Below are positions 1-8,564 of a DNA stretch of 64,000 bases, in pieces. The stretch spans positions 1 through 64,000 of the forward strand of contig NZ_JOEI01000022.1 of assembly GCF_000718095.1 (NCBI RefSeq), read 5' to 3'. How positions within the stretch are numbered: the first letter of the stretch is position 1; every line of letters starts with the position of its first letter. The notes beneath the pieces were generated by a model that saw only the letters and a list, made by a program, of their open reading frames with translations, made no database searches and had not been told where the DNA came from. Position numbers and translations under genes: made by a program. The stretch is from Streptomyces scopuliridis RB72. Lineage in GTDB: Bacteria > Actinomycetota > Actinomycetes > Streptomycetales > Streptomycetaceae.

Positions 1-92
1 GCCTTGCGATCGCCGCTCGGCATCCGAAGGAGGAATCAAGGCGCCGAGACGGAGAGAGCGCAGCGAACGCAGTGCACCGGACGCCGCCAGGC

Positions 93-107
93 CCGCCCTT
101 CGGGCGG
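93..107 (-). terminator. Hairpin after the SMP-30 gene
   Basis: A CCGCCC/GGGCGG stem with a 3-nt loop lies about 25 bp beyond the stop codon of the minus-strand lactonase gene. There is no T-tract, which is common for Streptomyces terminators. The rest of bases 1-131 shows no gene I can support. Confidence 0.4.
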
Positions 108-131
108 ACGGCGCTACTTTGAAGACAGGCC

Positions 132-986
132 CTAGCCGGCGAACGCCGTGGACGGCAGGCCCACGGCGCCCACCCCTTCGACGGCGAAAACAGATCCCGC
201 GGGGTCGTCGTCGGCGAGTTCGAGCCCTTCGCGGGCCGACGTGACGTACAGAACGTCCAGCCCGGGCCCGCCGAACGCACAGGACGACGGCTGGTGCACG
301 GGCAGCGGGAGTTCACCGAGCAGGTCCCCGTCGGGGGAGATCCGTACCACCCGGTCGCCGCCCCAGATGGCGACCCACAGGCACCCCGCCGCGTCGACGG
401 TGAGTCCGTCCGGCAGACCCGTGTGCGCGGGCATCCGGAACAACGTGCGCCGCCGGCTGATCCCGATGCCCTCGGGTTCGGCATCGAAGGCGTAGATCTC
501 GCCGGCGACGGAGTCGGCGAGATAGAAGACGTGCCCGTCGGGACTCCAACCGAGCCCGTTGGGCAGGGCCAGTCCGTCAAGGACCACACGGCTCGTCCAG
601 TCGGGCATGAGAACGTGCAGCGCGCCCTTGCCGCGTTGGAAGTCCATCGTGGTGCTGCCGGCCCAGAACCGCCCGTGCCGGTCGCACTTCGCGTCGTTCA
701 TGCGCTCGCCGTCGGGCAGGATCGCGCGCCGGACGGTCATCGTTCCTTCGGTGCCGACGGACGCGAATCCCTCGGCCGTCGCGGCGACGAAGCCTCCGCC
801 GCGTCGTGGTACCGCGGCGCCGATGTGCGTCGGCAGCGCGAGGCTGCTGGTCCGGCCGGTGACCGGGTCGCCGGTATGGATGTGTCCGGCGGGGATGTCC
901 ACCCAGTGCAGGCGGCCGGTCTCCGCGTCCCACACTGGTCCTTCACCGACGCGGGCCCTGCCGGGGAACGCGACCTCGGTCGTCAT
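132..986 (-). CDS. SMP-30/gluconolactonase-family sugar lactonase
   Basis: This is predicted to be a cytosolic six-bladed beta-propeller of about 284 residues that hydrolyses an aldonolactone to its sugar acid. The metal-site signatures of the regucalcin/SMP-30 family are visible: GEGPVWD near the N-terminus, LPNGLGWSPDG in the middle, and LPDGLTVDAAG further on. An upstream ATG at 1016 overlaps the SDR stop (ATGA), but the ATG at 986 is preceded by GGAGGAC at good spacing, so I prefer 986. It lies directly downstream of and co-directional with an SDR dehydrogenase. Dehydrogenase followed by lactonase is the usual order for non-phosphorylative oxidation of a sugar. The true substrate cannot be read from the sequence. 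Confidence 0.85.
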   Translation of the reverse strand: MTTEVAFPGRARVGEGPVWDAETGRLHWVDIPAGHIHTGDPVTGRTSSLALPTHIGAAVPRRGGGFVAATAEGFASVGTEGTMTVRRAILPDGERMNDAKCDRHGRFWAGSTTMDFQRGKGALHVLMPDWTSRVVLDGLALPNGLGWSPDGHVFYLADSVAGEIYAFDAEPEGIGISRRRTLFRMPAHTGLPDGLTVDAAGCLWVAIWGGDRVVRISPDGDLLGELPLPVHQPSSCAFGGPGLDVLYVTSAREGLELADDDPAGSVFAVEGVGAVGLPSTAFAG

Positions 987-1012
987 CGAAAGTCCTCCGG
1001 AGCCGGCATCAC

Positions 1013-1798
1013 TCATTCGGGAAGCACCACCGCGGCGTTGGCGAGCAGCCCGCCGTCGACCGGCAGTGAGATGCCGGTGATGAAACTGGCGCGGTCGCTC
1101 GCCAGGAAGGCGATCGCCTCGGCGACCTCATCGGGGCGCGCCACCCGTCCCAGCGGGTGCATCCGCCCCCAGGACTCGACGAGTGACTGCGCGGCCCGGT
1201 CGCTGCCGTCGGAGAAGGTGCGGGCCGAGGTGCGCAACATCGGGGTGTCCACCGACGCGGGGCAGACCGTGTTGGCTCTGATCCCGTTCTTCGCCTCGTC
1301 GATCGCGATCGATCGCGCGAGCGCGTTGAGCGCCCCCTTGCTGGTGGTGTACGCGGCGACGGCGGTCTGGGTGACGAAGGCCTGGACGGACGAGACGATC
1401 ACGATCGAGCCCGCTCCACGGGAACGCAGGTGGGGCAGCACGTATTTGACGGCGTGGAACGTGCCGGTCACATTGACCGCGAGCACTTCGTTCCATTCAT
1501 CGGCGCTTGTCTCCGCCGCCGTGCCGTACCGCTGGATTCCGGCGGCGGCGACGAGGAGATCGAGTCCGCCGTGCCGGGCGGCGACATCCGCGACGAGCCG
1601 GGCGACGGCGGTCTCGTCGGTAACATCGACATCGACGTGTTCGACTCCGGACAGCGGAGCGGCGTCGGTGCCGGGTGTCGGTGGGACCCCGGCGGCCACG
1701 ACCGTCGCACCGCGCGTCGACAGCAGTTGGGCTGTCGCGCGTCCGATACCGCTGAGTCCACCGGTGACGAGGGCGACCTTGCCATCGAACTCCGCCAC
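1013..1798 (-). CDS. SDR-family sugar (or sugar-acid) dehydrogenase
   Basis: A classical short-chain dehydrogenase/reductase of 261 residues. It has the cofactor motif TGGLSGIG at about residues 12-19, the NNAG-equivalent VAAAGI, the catalytic Tyr-x-x-x-Lys in AAYTTSKGAL, and a typical C-terminal FITGISLPVDGG. The start is a GTG at 1798 with AGGGGAG just upstream. It forms a two-gene unit with the lactonase and is divergent from the beta-galactosidase gene. Together they suggest NAD(P)-dependent oxidation of a free sugar followed by lactone opening. An alternative role is oxidation of a 2-keto-3-deoxy acid later in the same pathway. The family assignment is firm; the substrate is unknown. Confidence 0.85.
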   Translation of the reverse strand: MAEFDGKVALVTGGLSGIGRATAQLLSTRGATVVAAGVPPTPGTDAAPLSGVEHVDVDVTDETAVARLVADVAARHGGLDLLVAAAGIQRYGTAAETSADEWNEVLAVNVTGTFHAVKYVLPHLRSRGAGSIVIVSSVQAFVTQTAVAAYTTSKGALNALARSIAIDEAKNGIRANTVCPASVDTPMLRTSARTFSDGSDRAAQSLVESWGRMHPLGRVARPDEVAEAIAFLASDRASFITGISLPVDGGLLANAAVVLPE

Positions 1799-1935
1799 GA
1801 TCCACTCCCCTTGATGTGTTCACGGACCTCGCGCCCCGCAGGCACGGGGGCGGCCGCGACAGGCGATCCCGTCGGACGGCCGCCGGGTTGACGGGCCGGA
1901 CGGGTTGCGATTCGGTGGCGCCGACCTCACTCTAA

Positions 1936-1945
1936 ACAACGTTGT
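1936..1945. promoter_or_regulatory. Candidate LacI-family operator
   Basis: ACAACGTTGT is a perfect palindrome with the central CG typical of LacI-family sites. It sits in the roughly 270-bp divergent region between the SDR gene (minus) and the GH42 gene (plus). The LacI-type regulator two genes away is the natural candidate to bind it. The assignment rests only on shape and position. Confidence 0.5.
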
Positions 1946-2069
1946 CTCACGTCGCTAGGGTGAGGGCGTTAGGGCCTGTGCTGAGTTGTCCCGTGGGAGA
2001 ACTCAGCGCAGACCCTTGGACGCTCGGGCTGTTCCGGGCGGACTTGTCGGCCAGTGAGGAGCAGAACTC

Positions 2070-4103
2070 GTGACCGCGGAGTGGATTCGATGGCCCGGCA
2101 ACGTCCTGGCCCGGTACGGCGGGCGACCCGTGGCTTTCGGGGGCGATTACAACCCGGAACAGTGGGACGAGAGCGTGTGGCCCGAGGACATGCGCCTGAT
2201 GCGCGAGGCCGGGGTCAATCTCGTCACGGTCGGTGTCTTCTCCTGGTCGATGCTGCAACCGACGCCCGATCGATGGAACTTCGGATGGCTCGACCGGGTA
2301 CTCGACCTGCTGCACGCGAACGACATCGCGGTCGATCTCGCCACGGCCACCGCGTCACCGCCGCCGTGGCTCACCACCCGGTTTCCGGAGGTCCTGCCCG
2401 TCGACCGGGACGGGCGGACGATGTCGCAGGGCGGACGCCAGGCCTGGTCACCCTCGTCGGCGGTCTACCGCGAGCATGCGCTCGCGCTGGTGGAGAAGAT
2501 GGCGGAACGCTATGGCGAACACCCCGCTCTCGCGCTGTGGCACGTCTCCAACGAACTCGGCGGCCACAACGCGCGGTGCTACGGCGACGCCGGCGCCGTG
2601 GCCTTCAGGAGCTGGCTCAAGGAGCGGTACCGGGGCTCGCTCGACGAGCTGAACGCCGCATGGACGACGAGCGCGTGGAGCCAGACGTACTCGGCGTGGG
2701 AGCAGATCCAGCCCCCGCGGCTGACGTTCACCGACTCGAACCCCACCCAGGTGCTGGACTTCGACCGGTTCAGCTCCGATCAACTGCGGGAGCAGCTGAG
2801 GGCGGAGACCGCCGTGCTGCGACGGGTCACGCCGGCTGTGCCGATCACCACCAATCTGGTGCTCTTCGACGCAGGGAAGAACATGAACTACAGCTCGTGG
2901 ACCGACGACATGGATCTCATCGCGAGCGACCACTATCCGAGGCCGACCTCCGACGCCCAGGTCGAGCTGTCGTTCTCGGCCGACCGGGCACGCGGACTGT
3001 CTCAGGGGAAGCCGTGGCTGCTCTTGGAGACCGCCACCGGCGCCACCAGCTGGCGCCCCGTCAACCCCGCGAAGCGGCCGGGGCAGCTTCGGCGGGACGT
3101 GCTCTCCCACCTCGCCCATGGAGCCGACGGTATCTGCTTCTTCCAGTGGCGGGCTGCCCGGGCGGGCGCCGAGCGGTTCCATTCCGCGATGCTTCCGCAC
3201 GCCGGGCCCGACACCCGGAAGTTCCGGGAGGTGGCGGCGCTCGGCAGGGAGCTGGCCTCGTGCGCCGACGCGCTCGGAAGCAGGGTGGTCGCGGACTGCG
3301 CACTGCTGTTCTCCGAGGAGTCGTGGTGGGCGGCCGAACGGGAGTCGCATCCGCACAACGGCCTCTCGTACATGGAAACCGCCCTCCACTGGTACCGGAG
3401 TCTGCGGGACGCGGGCCTCACCACCGATGTTGTACCGCCGTCGGCAGACCTGTCGGGCTACCGGCTGATCATCGTGCCCATGCTCTATCTGGTGTCCGAC
3501 CAGGACGCGGCCGCCCTCGCCGCGGCCGCCGAGGCGGGGGCGAGCGTGATCGTCACGTACTTCTCCGGCATTGTCGATCCGTTCGACCGGGTGCGGCTCG
3601 GCGGGTATCCCGGCGCGTTCCGCGAGCTGCTGGGCGTACGAGTGGAGGAATTCGCCCCGATGGTGGAGCCGGACCGCGTGGAGATCGACGGGGTGACGGG
3701 TCCCGCCCAAGTCTCCACCTGGCACGAGGAGATCGATCTCACGGACGCGGAGGCCGCCGCCCGGTATGTCGGCGGTGACTTCCCTGGCGCGCCGGCGATC
3801 ACCCGCGCGACCCGGGGCGAGGGGGAAGCCTGGTACGTGGGCGTGGAGTTGGGCGCCGACGCCCGTACCCGTCTGGTGGGAGTGATCGCGGAACGGGCCG
3901 GGGTGACGGCCGCGTCGCCGGACGGCGGGATGGAGATCGTGACGCGCCGCTCGGCCGATCACGACTATGTCTTCCTCATCAACCACGGCGACACCGGGAC
4001 GACCGTGCCCGGGTCCGGAACCGACCTGCTGGACGGCTCCGTTCACACGGGAGAGGTCAGGGTACCCGCGGGCGGGGTACGGGTCGTCAAAAGGGTCCGC
4101 TGA
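2070..4103 (+). CDS. GH42 beta-galactosidase
   Basis: A 677-residue glycoside hydrolase of family 42 that retains configuration and releases beta-linked galactose (or arabinose in some members). The N-terminal TIM barrel has the family signature FGGDYNPEQW at about residues 23-32. The acid/base Glu is E162 in HVSNELGG and the nucleophile is E320 in WLLLETATG. A trimerisation-like middle domain and a short C-terminal beta domain follow, giving the normal GH42 length. There is no signal peptide, so it acts on imported oligosaccharides. The start is a GTG with GAGGAG about 10 nt upstream. It is followed 50 bp later by the LacI regulator, probably on the same transcript. Confidence 0.92.
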   Translation: MTAEWIRWPGNVLARYGGRPVAFGGDYNPEQWDESVWPEDMRLMREAGVNLVTVGVFSWSMLQPTPDRWNFGWLDRVLDLLHANDIAVDLATATASPPPWLTTRFPEVLPVDRDGRTMSQGGRQAWSPSSAVYREHALALVEKMAERYGEHPALALWHVSNELGGHNARCYGDAGAVAFRSWLKERYRGSLDELNAAWTTSAWSQTYSAWEQIQPPRLTFTDSNPTQVLDFDRFSSDQLREQLRAETAVLRRVTPAVPITTNLVLFDAGKNMNYSSWTDDMDLIASDHYPRPTSDAQVELSFSADRARGLSQGKPWLLLETATGATSWRPVNPAKRPGQLRRDVLSHLAHGADGICFFQWRAARAGAERFHSAMLPHAGPDTRKFREVAALGRELASCADALGSRVVADCALLFSEESWWAAERESHPHNGLSYMETALHWYRSLRDAGLTTDVVPPSADLSGYRLIIVPMLYLVSDQDAAALAAAAEAGASVIVTYFSGIVDPFDRVRLGGYPGAFRELLGVRVEEFAPMVEPDRVEIDGVTGPAQVSTWHEEIDLTDAEAAARYVGGDFPGAPAITRATRGEGEAWYVGVELGADARTRLVGVIAERAGVTAASPDGGMEIVTRRSADHDYVFLINHGDTGTTVPGSGTDLLDGSVHTGEVRVPAGGVRVVKRVR

Positions 4104-4153
4104 GAGGCGGCGGAGTACGATCGGTCGGTAGCAGTCGTCGGCTGGAGACAACG

Positions 4154-5155
4154 GTGCCGCGCAACCCCACGATGAACGACGTCGCTCGCGAAGCACGGGT
4201 CAGTCTGAAGACCGTCTCGCGTCACGTCAACGGGGAGACCAACATCGATCCCGAACTCGCGGCGCGGATCGGTGCGGCGATCGTGAAGCTGGGCTACCGC
4301 CGCAACCTCTCGGCGGCGAGTATCCGGCCCGGTCGGACGAGCAAGACCATCGGTCTGGTCTTCAGCGACCTCGCGAACCCCTACTACTCCACGCTCGCCC
4401 GAGCCGTCGAGAGCGTGGCGGACGCGGCGGGTTACCTCCTCACCATCGCCAGTTCCAACGAGGAAGGGCCGCGCCACGACCGTTTGGTGGACCGGCTCCT
4501 GGAGCAGCGGGTGGACGGCTTGATCGTCGTACCGCCGCGACATGCCGCCCGCGACTGGTCCGAGGTCCCTCCGCCCATCCCCCCGCTGGTCTTCCTGGAC
4601 CGCCCCGCGCTGTTCTCCGGCGCCGACGCCGTGCTCGCCGACAACGCGGGCGGGGCCCGCGACGCCACCCTCGCGCTCTCCCGCGCCGGTGCGCGGCGCA
4701 TCGCCTTCGTCGGTGACTCGCCCGACATTCACACGATGCGTGAACGGCACGCCGGATACGCGGCGGCGCTCGCCGAGGCCGGGATGGCCGTCGACGACTC
4801 ACTCACGATCACGACGGCGCACACCAAGGAGCAGGCGGAACGCGCGGTCGGCGCTCTGCTGCGGGATGACTCGGCCGACGCCGTCTTCGCGGCCAACAAC
4901 CGTTCCACGATCGGCGCGTTGCTCGCGTTCCAGCAGGCCGGCCGACGGCTGCCACTCGTCGGCTTCGACGACTTCGAGACTTCGTTGCTCGGCAACCCTC
5001 CGGTTTCGGTGGTGAGCCAGGACATCGAGCTGATGGGGCGCACCGCCGCGGAGTCGGTGCTCGGCCGCCTCCGGGGCGACACCTCGCCGGTCAGCACCCG
5101 GGTGTTGCCCACATGGCTCATCCTCAGAGGATCGGAGAAGCCTGAGCGGAACTAG
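4154..5155 (+). CDS. LacI-family transcriptional regulator
   Basis: A 333-residue repressor. Its N-terminal helix-turn-helix reads MNDVAREARVSLKTVSRHVN, followed by a hinge and a periplasmic-binding-protein-like sensor domain (KTIGLVFSDLANPYYSTLARAVE). It starts at a GTG after GGAGAC. It probably senses a sugar released by the GH42 enzyme or imported by the ABC system and controls the divergent promoter region that carries the ACAACGTTGT palindrome. Its stop overlaps the stop of the convergent dehydratase gene by 4 bp (CTAG). The ligand is unknown. Confidence 0.9.
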   Translation: MPRNPTMNDVAREARVSLKTVSRHVNGETNIDPELAARIGAAIVKLGYRRNLSAASIRPGRTSKTIGLVFSDLANPYYSTLARAVESVADAAGYLLTIASSNEEGPRHDRLVDRLLEQRVDGLIVVPPRHAARDWSEVPPPIPPLVFLDRPALFSGADAVLADNAGGARDATLALSRAGARRIAFVGDSPDIHTMRERHAGYAAALAEAGMAVDDSLTITTAHTKEQAERAVGALLRDDSADAVFAANNRSTIGALLAFQQAGRRLPLVGFDDFETSLLGNPPVSVVSQDIELMGRTAAESVLGRLRGDTSPVSTRVLPTWLILRGSEKPERN

Positions 5156-6195
5156 GTCCTGTCCGGCTCGTTCAGCGCCAGGCCGTTCAGGACGCCTTGC
5201 AGATATCCGATCGCATGTGCTCGGCCTCGGCTGCAGTACGCCTCGGACGATACGTCGCCCCAGGTGTCCAGATCCCCGATCATGGCCGGGACATGGTCGT
5301 CGATGAGGAATCCGTCGAATCCGGAGTCGTGGAGCCGGCGGATCACGCGGGCCGGATTGAAGTTGCCCTCCCCGAGGAAACATTCGCTGAAGCGCGGCAC
5401 TGTGCCGCGGACGTCCCGGAAGTGGACGTAGAAGATGGCCGGTCCCAGCCGGTCGATCACCTCGTTGACGCTCTCCTCCCCAGCCATCTCCGACACCGTT
5501 CCCAGGCAGAGGTTCAGCCCCCATGACGGACTGCCGCCCGCCTGCTTGTGGGCCCGGCCAATGGCGTCCGGAGACGTGAAGATCCGCGCTATGCCGCCCA
5601 AGGGCTCGGATGTGGGCGGATCGTCGGGGTGCAGCGCGAGCCGCACACCGACCTCCTCGGCGACGGGCAGGACGGCGTCGAGGAAGTACTGATGGTTCGC
5701 CCACATCCGCTCGGCCGTGATCGGCGCGTCCACGGGATGGTCCGGGGTCAGCCGGTACCCGGCGAGCGCGTTGCCGCGGTGGATGTCGGCCAGGTCGAAG
5801 GCGGTGACCTTGGCGCCGCCGCGTCCCGTCGCGGCCATGTCGGTGCGCCAGACATAGGTGGCAAGGAAGTTGTAGCCGAGCAGGTCGATTCCCACGGCGG
5901 CGAGGTTGCGGATGGTCTTCCGGTAGTTCTCGATCTGCTCGTCGCGGCCGGGCAGACCGCGTTGGATCTTCCAGAAGTGGGCGAGCGGAACGTTTTCCAG
6001 GCCGTCGATCGCCAGTCCGTCCGCGTCGCAGCGGTCCCGGAGGGCCCGCAACTCGGCCAGGCTCCAGAATCCGTCGACTCCCGGCAGCAGGTCCGGAGTG
6101 TGGAGTTGCACGCCGGACAGCCCGAGTTGGTGGGCGAAGGTCGCGATCCGGGAGTCGTACGTGTCGATGTGGCCGAGGGAGAGTCGTACGCTCAT
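5152..6195 (-). CDS. uxuA: UxuA-type mannonate dehydratase (sugar-acid dehydratase)
   Basis: A 347-residue xylose-isomerase-like TIM barrel. The UxuA metal-binding signatures are present in order: HPDDPP, LCLGT, VHFRDV, and a C-terminal FDGFLIDDHVP. UxuA converts D-mannonate to 2-keto-3-deoxygluconate with a divalent metal; relatives in such islands may use another aldonate. The start is the ATG at 6195, not the longer open frame, because that ATG overlaps the stop of an upstream relic coding for the tail of a FAH-family hydrolase (ATGA, 6192-6195). So this gene was once translationally coupled to that hydrolase, in an operon led by the GntR gene. Confidence 0.85.
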   Translation of the reverse strand: MSVRLSLGHIDTYDSRIATFAHQLGLSGVQLHTPDLLPGVDGFWSLAELRALRDRCDADGLAIDGLENVPLAHFWKIQRGLPGRDEQIENYRKTIRNLAAVGIDLLGYNFLATYVWRTDMAATGRGGAKVTAFDLADIHRGNALAGYRLTPDHPVDAPITAERMWANHQYFLDAVLPVAEEVGVRLALHPDDPPTSEPLGGIARIFTSPDAIGRAHKQAGGSPSWGLNLCLGTVSEMAGEESVNEVIDRLGPAIFYVHFRDVRGTVPRFSECFLGEGNFNPARVIRRLHDSGFDGFLIDDHVPAMIGDLDTWGDVSSEAYCSRGRAHAIGYLQGVLNGLALNEPDRT

Positions 6196-6341
6196 GCCTG
6201 GCCGACCCGCTGCCGCTGCCGGCCGAGCCCGTCGATCTCGAACTCCATGACGTCGCCTTTCTGCAGATGGGGGAAGTGGCCGGACAACGCGACGCCTTCG
6301 GGCGGGCCGGTCACGAACGCGTCCTCCCGCTGTCTTCGTGG
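6192..6341 (-). pseudogene. Truncated FAH-family (2,4-diketo/2-keto-3-deoxy acid) hydrolase remnant
   Basis: Only about the last 45 codons survive. Read on the minus strand, they include FVTGPPEGVALSG, a hydrophobic linker, then GDVMEFEIDGLGRQ before the stop. This is the recognisable C-terminus of fumarylacetoacetate-hydrolase-family enzymes that end non-phosphorylative sugar-acid pathways. Upstream, the frame runs straight into the stop codon of the GntR regulator gene, so the N-terminal two-thirds or more has been deleted. The stop overlaps the start of the UxuA-type gene as ATGA, which shows the ancestral operon order regulator-hydrolase-dehydratase. Confidence 0.7.
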
Positions 6342-7082
6342 TCAATCGGTGAAGTAGCCCGGGTACTCGGAGCGCAGCGCCGGGCCGCGTTCCAGGGCGC
6401 GCCGGGCGTGCCGGCTGATCAGGGCGCGGCCGGCCAACAGATCCGTCTGCTCCAGCGCGTCCACGATCAGTCGATGCTCGTCGATCAGTTCACGCATCGC
6501 GGCGGAGTCGGGCAGGGAGAGCCGGCGGAGCCGGTCCAACTGCAGCTTCATCCGCTGTACGGCCTGCCACGCTTTCGGATAGCCGCTGAGCGTGAAGATC
6601 TCGCAGTGCAACGCCTCATCGGCTTTGAAGAAGGCGTCGTAGTCCTCGGTGCGATAGCTGTGCTCCTGCCGTTCCAGCAGTTCGCGGAGCACGGTGACGT
6701 CCGGTTTCGGGCCGGAGCACGCCGTTTCGAAGGCCGCGACCTCCAGGCTCTCGCGGACGAAGCGCGCCTCTTCCACGTCCCGCAAGCGGATCAACCCCAC
6801 GCGCGTGCCCACCTGCGGCACGACATGGACGAGTTCCGCGTCGACGAGCCGCGCGAGGGCCTCGCGCACCGGCGTGCGACTGACGTGCAGTCGCTTGGCG
6901 AGGTCCGTCTCGGACAGGGAGGCTCCAGGTGCGAGCCGCAGTTCGCGGATCGCGGAGACCAACTCGTCGTAGACGCGGTCGGACGTCCGCGCCCGCGCAC
7001 GGTCGCGGGTGATCGGCGACAAGGCCGGGCCGTCCGGGACCGGCGCCGGCTCGGGGCCGCGTGATGGTTGAGGGGGATTCAC
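6342..7082 (-). CDS. GntR-family (FCD subfamily) regulator
   Basis: About 246 residues. The N-terminal winged helix reads SETDLAKRLHVSRTPVREALARL. An all-helical FCD ligand domain follows (residues about 110-230, EARFVRESLEVAAFE and DEALHCEIF). FCD regulators usually sense sugar acids or related carboxylates, which suits the dehydratase next door. I chose the GTG at 7082; a longer frame reaches 7175 but would run through the divergent promoter and the ACTTG..CAAGT operator. No strong ribosome site is visible, so the start is uncertain. It is divergent from the sugar ABC importer and is likely to control both directions. Confidence 0.85.
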   Translation of the reverse strand: MNPPQPSRGPEPAPVPDGPALSPITRDRARARTSDRVYDELVSAIRELRLAPGASLSETDLAKRLHVSRTPVREALARLVDAELVHVVPQVGTRVGLIRLRDVEEARFVRESLEVAAFETACSGPKPDVTVLRELLERQEHSYRTEDYDAFFKADEALHCEIFTLSGYPKAWQAVQRMKLQLDRLRRLSLPDSAAMRELIDEHRLIVDALEQTDLLAGRALISRHARRALERGPALRSEYPGYFTD

Positions 7083-7105
7083 GAAATGATCGTTGCATGT
7101 CAGGA

Positions 7106-7119
7106 ACTTGTATGCAAGT
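7106..7119. promoter_or_regulatory. Candidate GntR operator
   Basis: ACTTG-TATG-CAAGT has perfect 5-bp arms and the A/T-rich centre typical of FCD-GntR sites. It lies in the 113-bp divergent gap between the GntR gene and the ABC importer, a position consistent with autoregulation plus importer control. Confidence 0.45.
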
Positions 7120-7195
7120 ATCCCGCCGTTCACCTCCCACCGGGAGACCCGGCGGCGACAAGGGCATCCGTACAACCAGGAATTGAGAGGCAGTC

Positions 7196-8488
7196 ATGGT
7201 CATGCGAAGGGCAAGACTCGCCGCGGCGGCCCTCCTGGCCGCCGCCGGCATCATGCTGGCGGGGTGCAGTGGCGACAGCGGGACGAGCGCCAACGGCCCG
7301 GCGGAGATCACCTTCTGGGGGTGGGCATCGGGCTACGAGAAGTCCGTCGAGCTCTGGAACGCGTCACACCCCGACATCCAGGTGAAGTACGAGGCCATCA
7401 CCGACGGCGGCGCGGGCGGCTACGACAAGATGTTCACGGCCGCCAAGGCGGGCAAGGCCCCGTGCCTGGCGCAGATCGGCTACGAGACGTTCACGAGCTT
7501 CCTGGCCGCCGGCATCCTGCAAGACGTCAGCGGCGACGTGGAATCGCGACGGGGCGAGTTCGCCGACTGGGTGTGGGGCAACGTCGGCGTCAACGGCAAG
7601 GCCTACGGTGTGCCGGTCGACACCGCGCCGATGGCCATGTTCTACCGCGCCGATCTCTTCGAGGCCGCGCATATCGCCCCTCCAAAGACCTGGGAGGAGT
7701 TCGCCGCGGCCGCCGCCAAGGTGAAGACCGCCGATCCGTCGGCCCGCATCATGAACCTCCCCACCGACCCGTATCTCTACGCCGGGTTCGCCTGGCAGGG
7801 CGGTGCCCCCTGGTTCGGTGTCAAGGATGACGCCTGGTCCGTGTCGCTCGACAGCCCCGCCAACACCAAGGTCGCCCGCTACTGGCAGGGCCTCTTCGAC
7901 CAGCAACTCGTCACCTCCTACCCCTCCTTCGACGCGGCGCTGTACTCCGCGTGGAGCAAGGGCAAGGTCTGGGCCGAGGTCGGTCCGGTCTGGTCGGCGT
8001 CCCTCATCCGTGACAACGCCGCGGACTCCGCGGGCAAGTGGGCCGTCGCGCCCATGCCCCGGTGGGGCACCACGGACTCGGTCGGCAACTCGGGCGGATC
8101 GGCGACGGCCGTCATGAAGGACTGCGCGAGGCCGAAGGAGGCCGCTGAGTTCGCCCTGTGGATGTCGACCGACACCGATTCGGTGTCCAACCTGATCGCG
8201 TCCGCGGCCATCCTCCCTGCCTCCAAGTCCGGGCTCGCCAACACCGCGCTGGACGCTCCGCAGAGCTACTTCGGCGACCGGCCCATCTACCAGACGTTCC
8301 GTCAGGAGGCGGCCAAGGTGAACTCCAGTTGGCGGTGGGGTCCGGTCATGTCCACCACGGCCACGGCGCTCGGTGACGGCCTCGGCAAGGTGCACACCAA
8401 GAAGGCGACATTCGAGGACGCCCTCGGCGACGCCCAGAAGGGAACGGACTCCGCGCTGCGCTCCCAGGGATTCTCCGTGAGCGAGTAG
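7196..8488 (+). CDS. Extracellular sugar-binding lipoprotein of an ABC importer
   Basis: A 430-residue family 1 solute-binding protein. The N-terminus is a lipoprotein signal: positive MVMRRARLA, a hydrophobic stretch, then lipobox LAGC with Cys24 as the lipidation site. The mature part begins EITFWGWASG and has the usual bilobal binding-protein pattern. It captures an oligosaccharide or sugar-acid glycoside outside the membrane and delivers it to the two permeases that follow. No ATPase gene is present. Streptomyces CUT1 systems usually share the MsiK ATPase encoded elsewhere. A GC hairpin follows the gene. Confidence 0.92.
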   Translation: MVMRRARLAAAALLAAAGIMLAGCSGDSGTSANGPAEITFWGWASGYEKSVELWNASHPDIQVKYEAITDGGAGGYDKMFTAAKAGKAPCLAQIGYETFTSFLAAGILQDVSGDVESRRGEFADWVWGNVGVNGKAYGVPVDTAPMAMFYRADLFEAAHIAPPKTWEEFAAAAAKVKTADPSARIMNLPTDPYLYAGFAWQGGAPWFGVKDDAWSVSLDSPANTKVARYWQGLFDQQLVTSYPSFDAALYSAWSKGKVWAEVGPVWSASLIRDNAADSAGKWAVAPMPRWGTTDSVGNSGGSATAVMKDCARPKEAAEFALWMSTDTDSVSNLIASAAILPASKSGLANTALDAPQSYFGDRPIYQTFRQEAAKVNSSWRWGPVMSTTATALGDGLGKVHTKKATFEDALGDAQKGTDSALRSQGFSVSE

Positions 8489-8493
8489 GTCCT

Positions 8494-8523
8494 CGCGGGG
8501 GCCGCGGCCACGCGACCCCCGCG
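8494..8523 (+). terminator. Intercistronic hairpin after the binding-protein gene
   Basis: CGCGGGGG pairs with CCCCCGCG across a GC-rich loop, just after the binding-protein stop and before the first permease. Such stems often stabilise the upstream message or cause partial termination, so that binding protein is made in excess over permeases. Confidence 0.5.
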
Positions 8524-8564
8524 CATCCGCATCCCCGCCCCGCCCCGCCACAGAAGAGGTGACC

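Noticed and set aside
294..1814. Long plus-strand open frame opposite the lactonase and SDR genes
   Set aside because: It is a mirror of two well-supported minus-strand genes in GC-rich DNA, with no domain content of its own.
2448..4196. 582-codon minus-strand frame opposite the beta-galactosidase gene
   Set aside because: Composition artefact antisense to a clear GH42 enzyme; no ribosome site and no recognisable motif.
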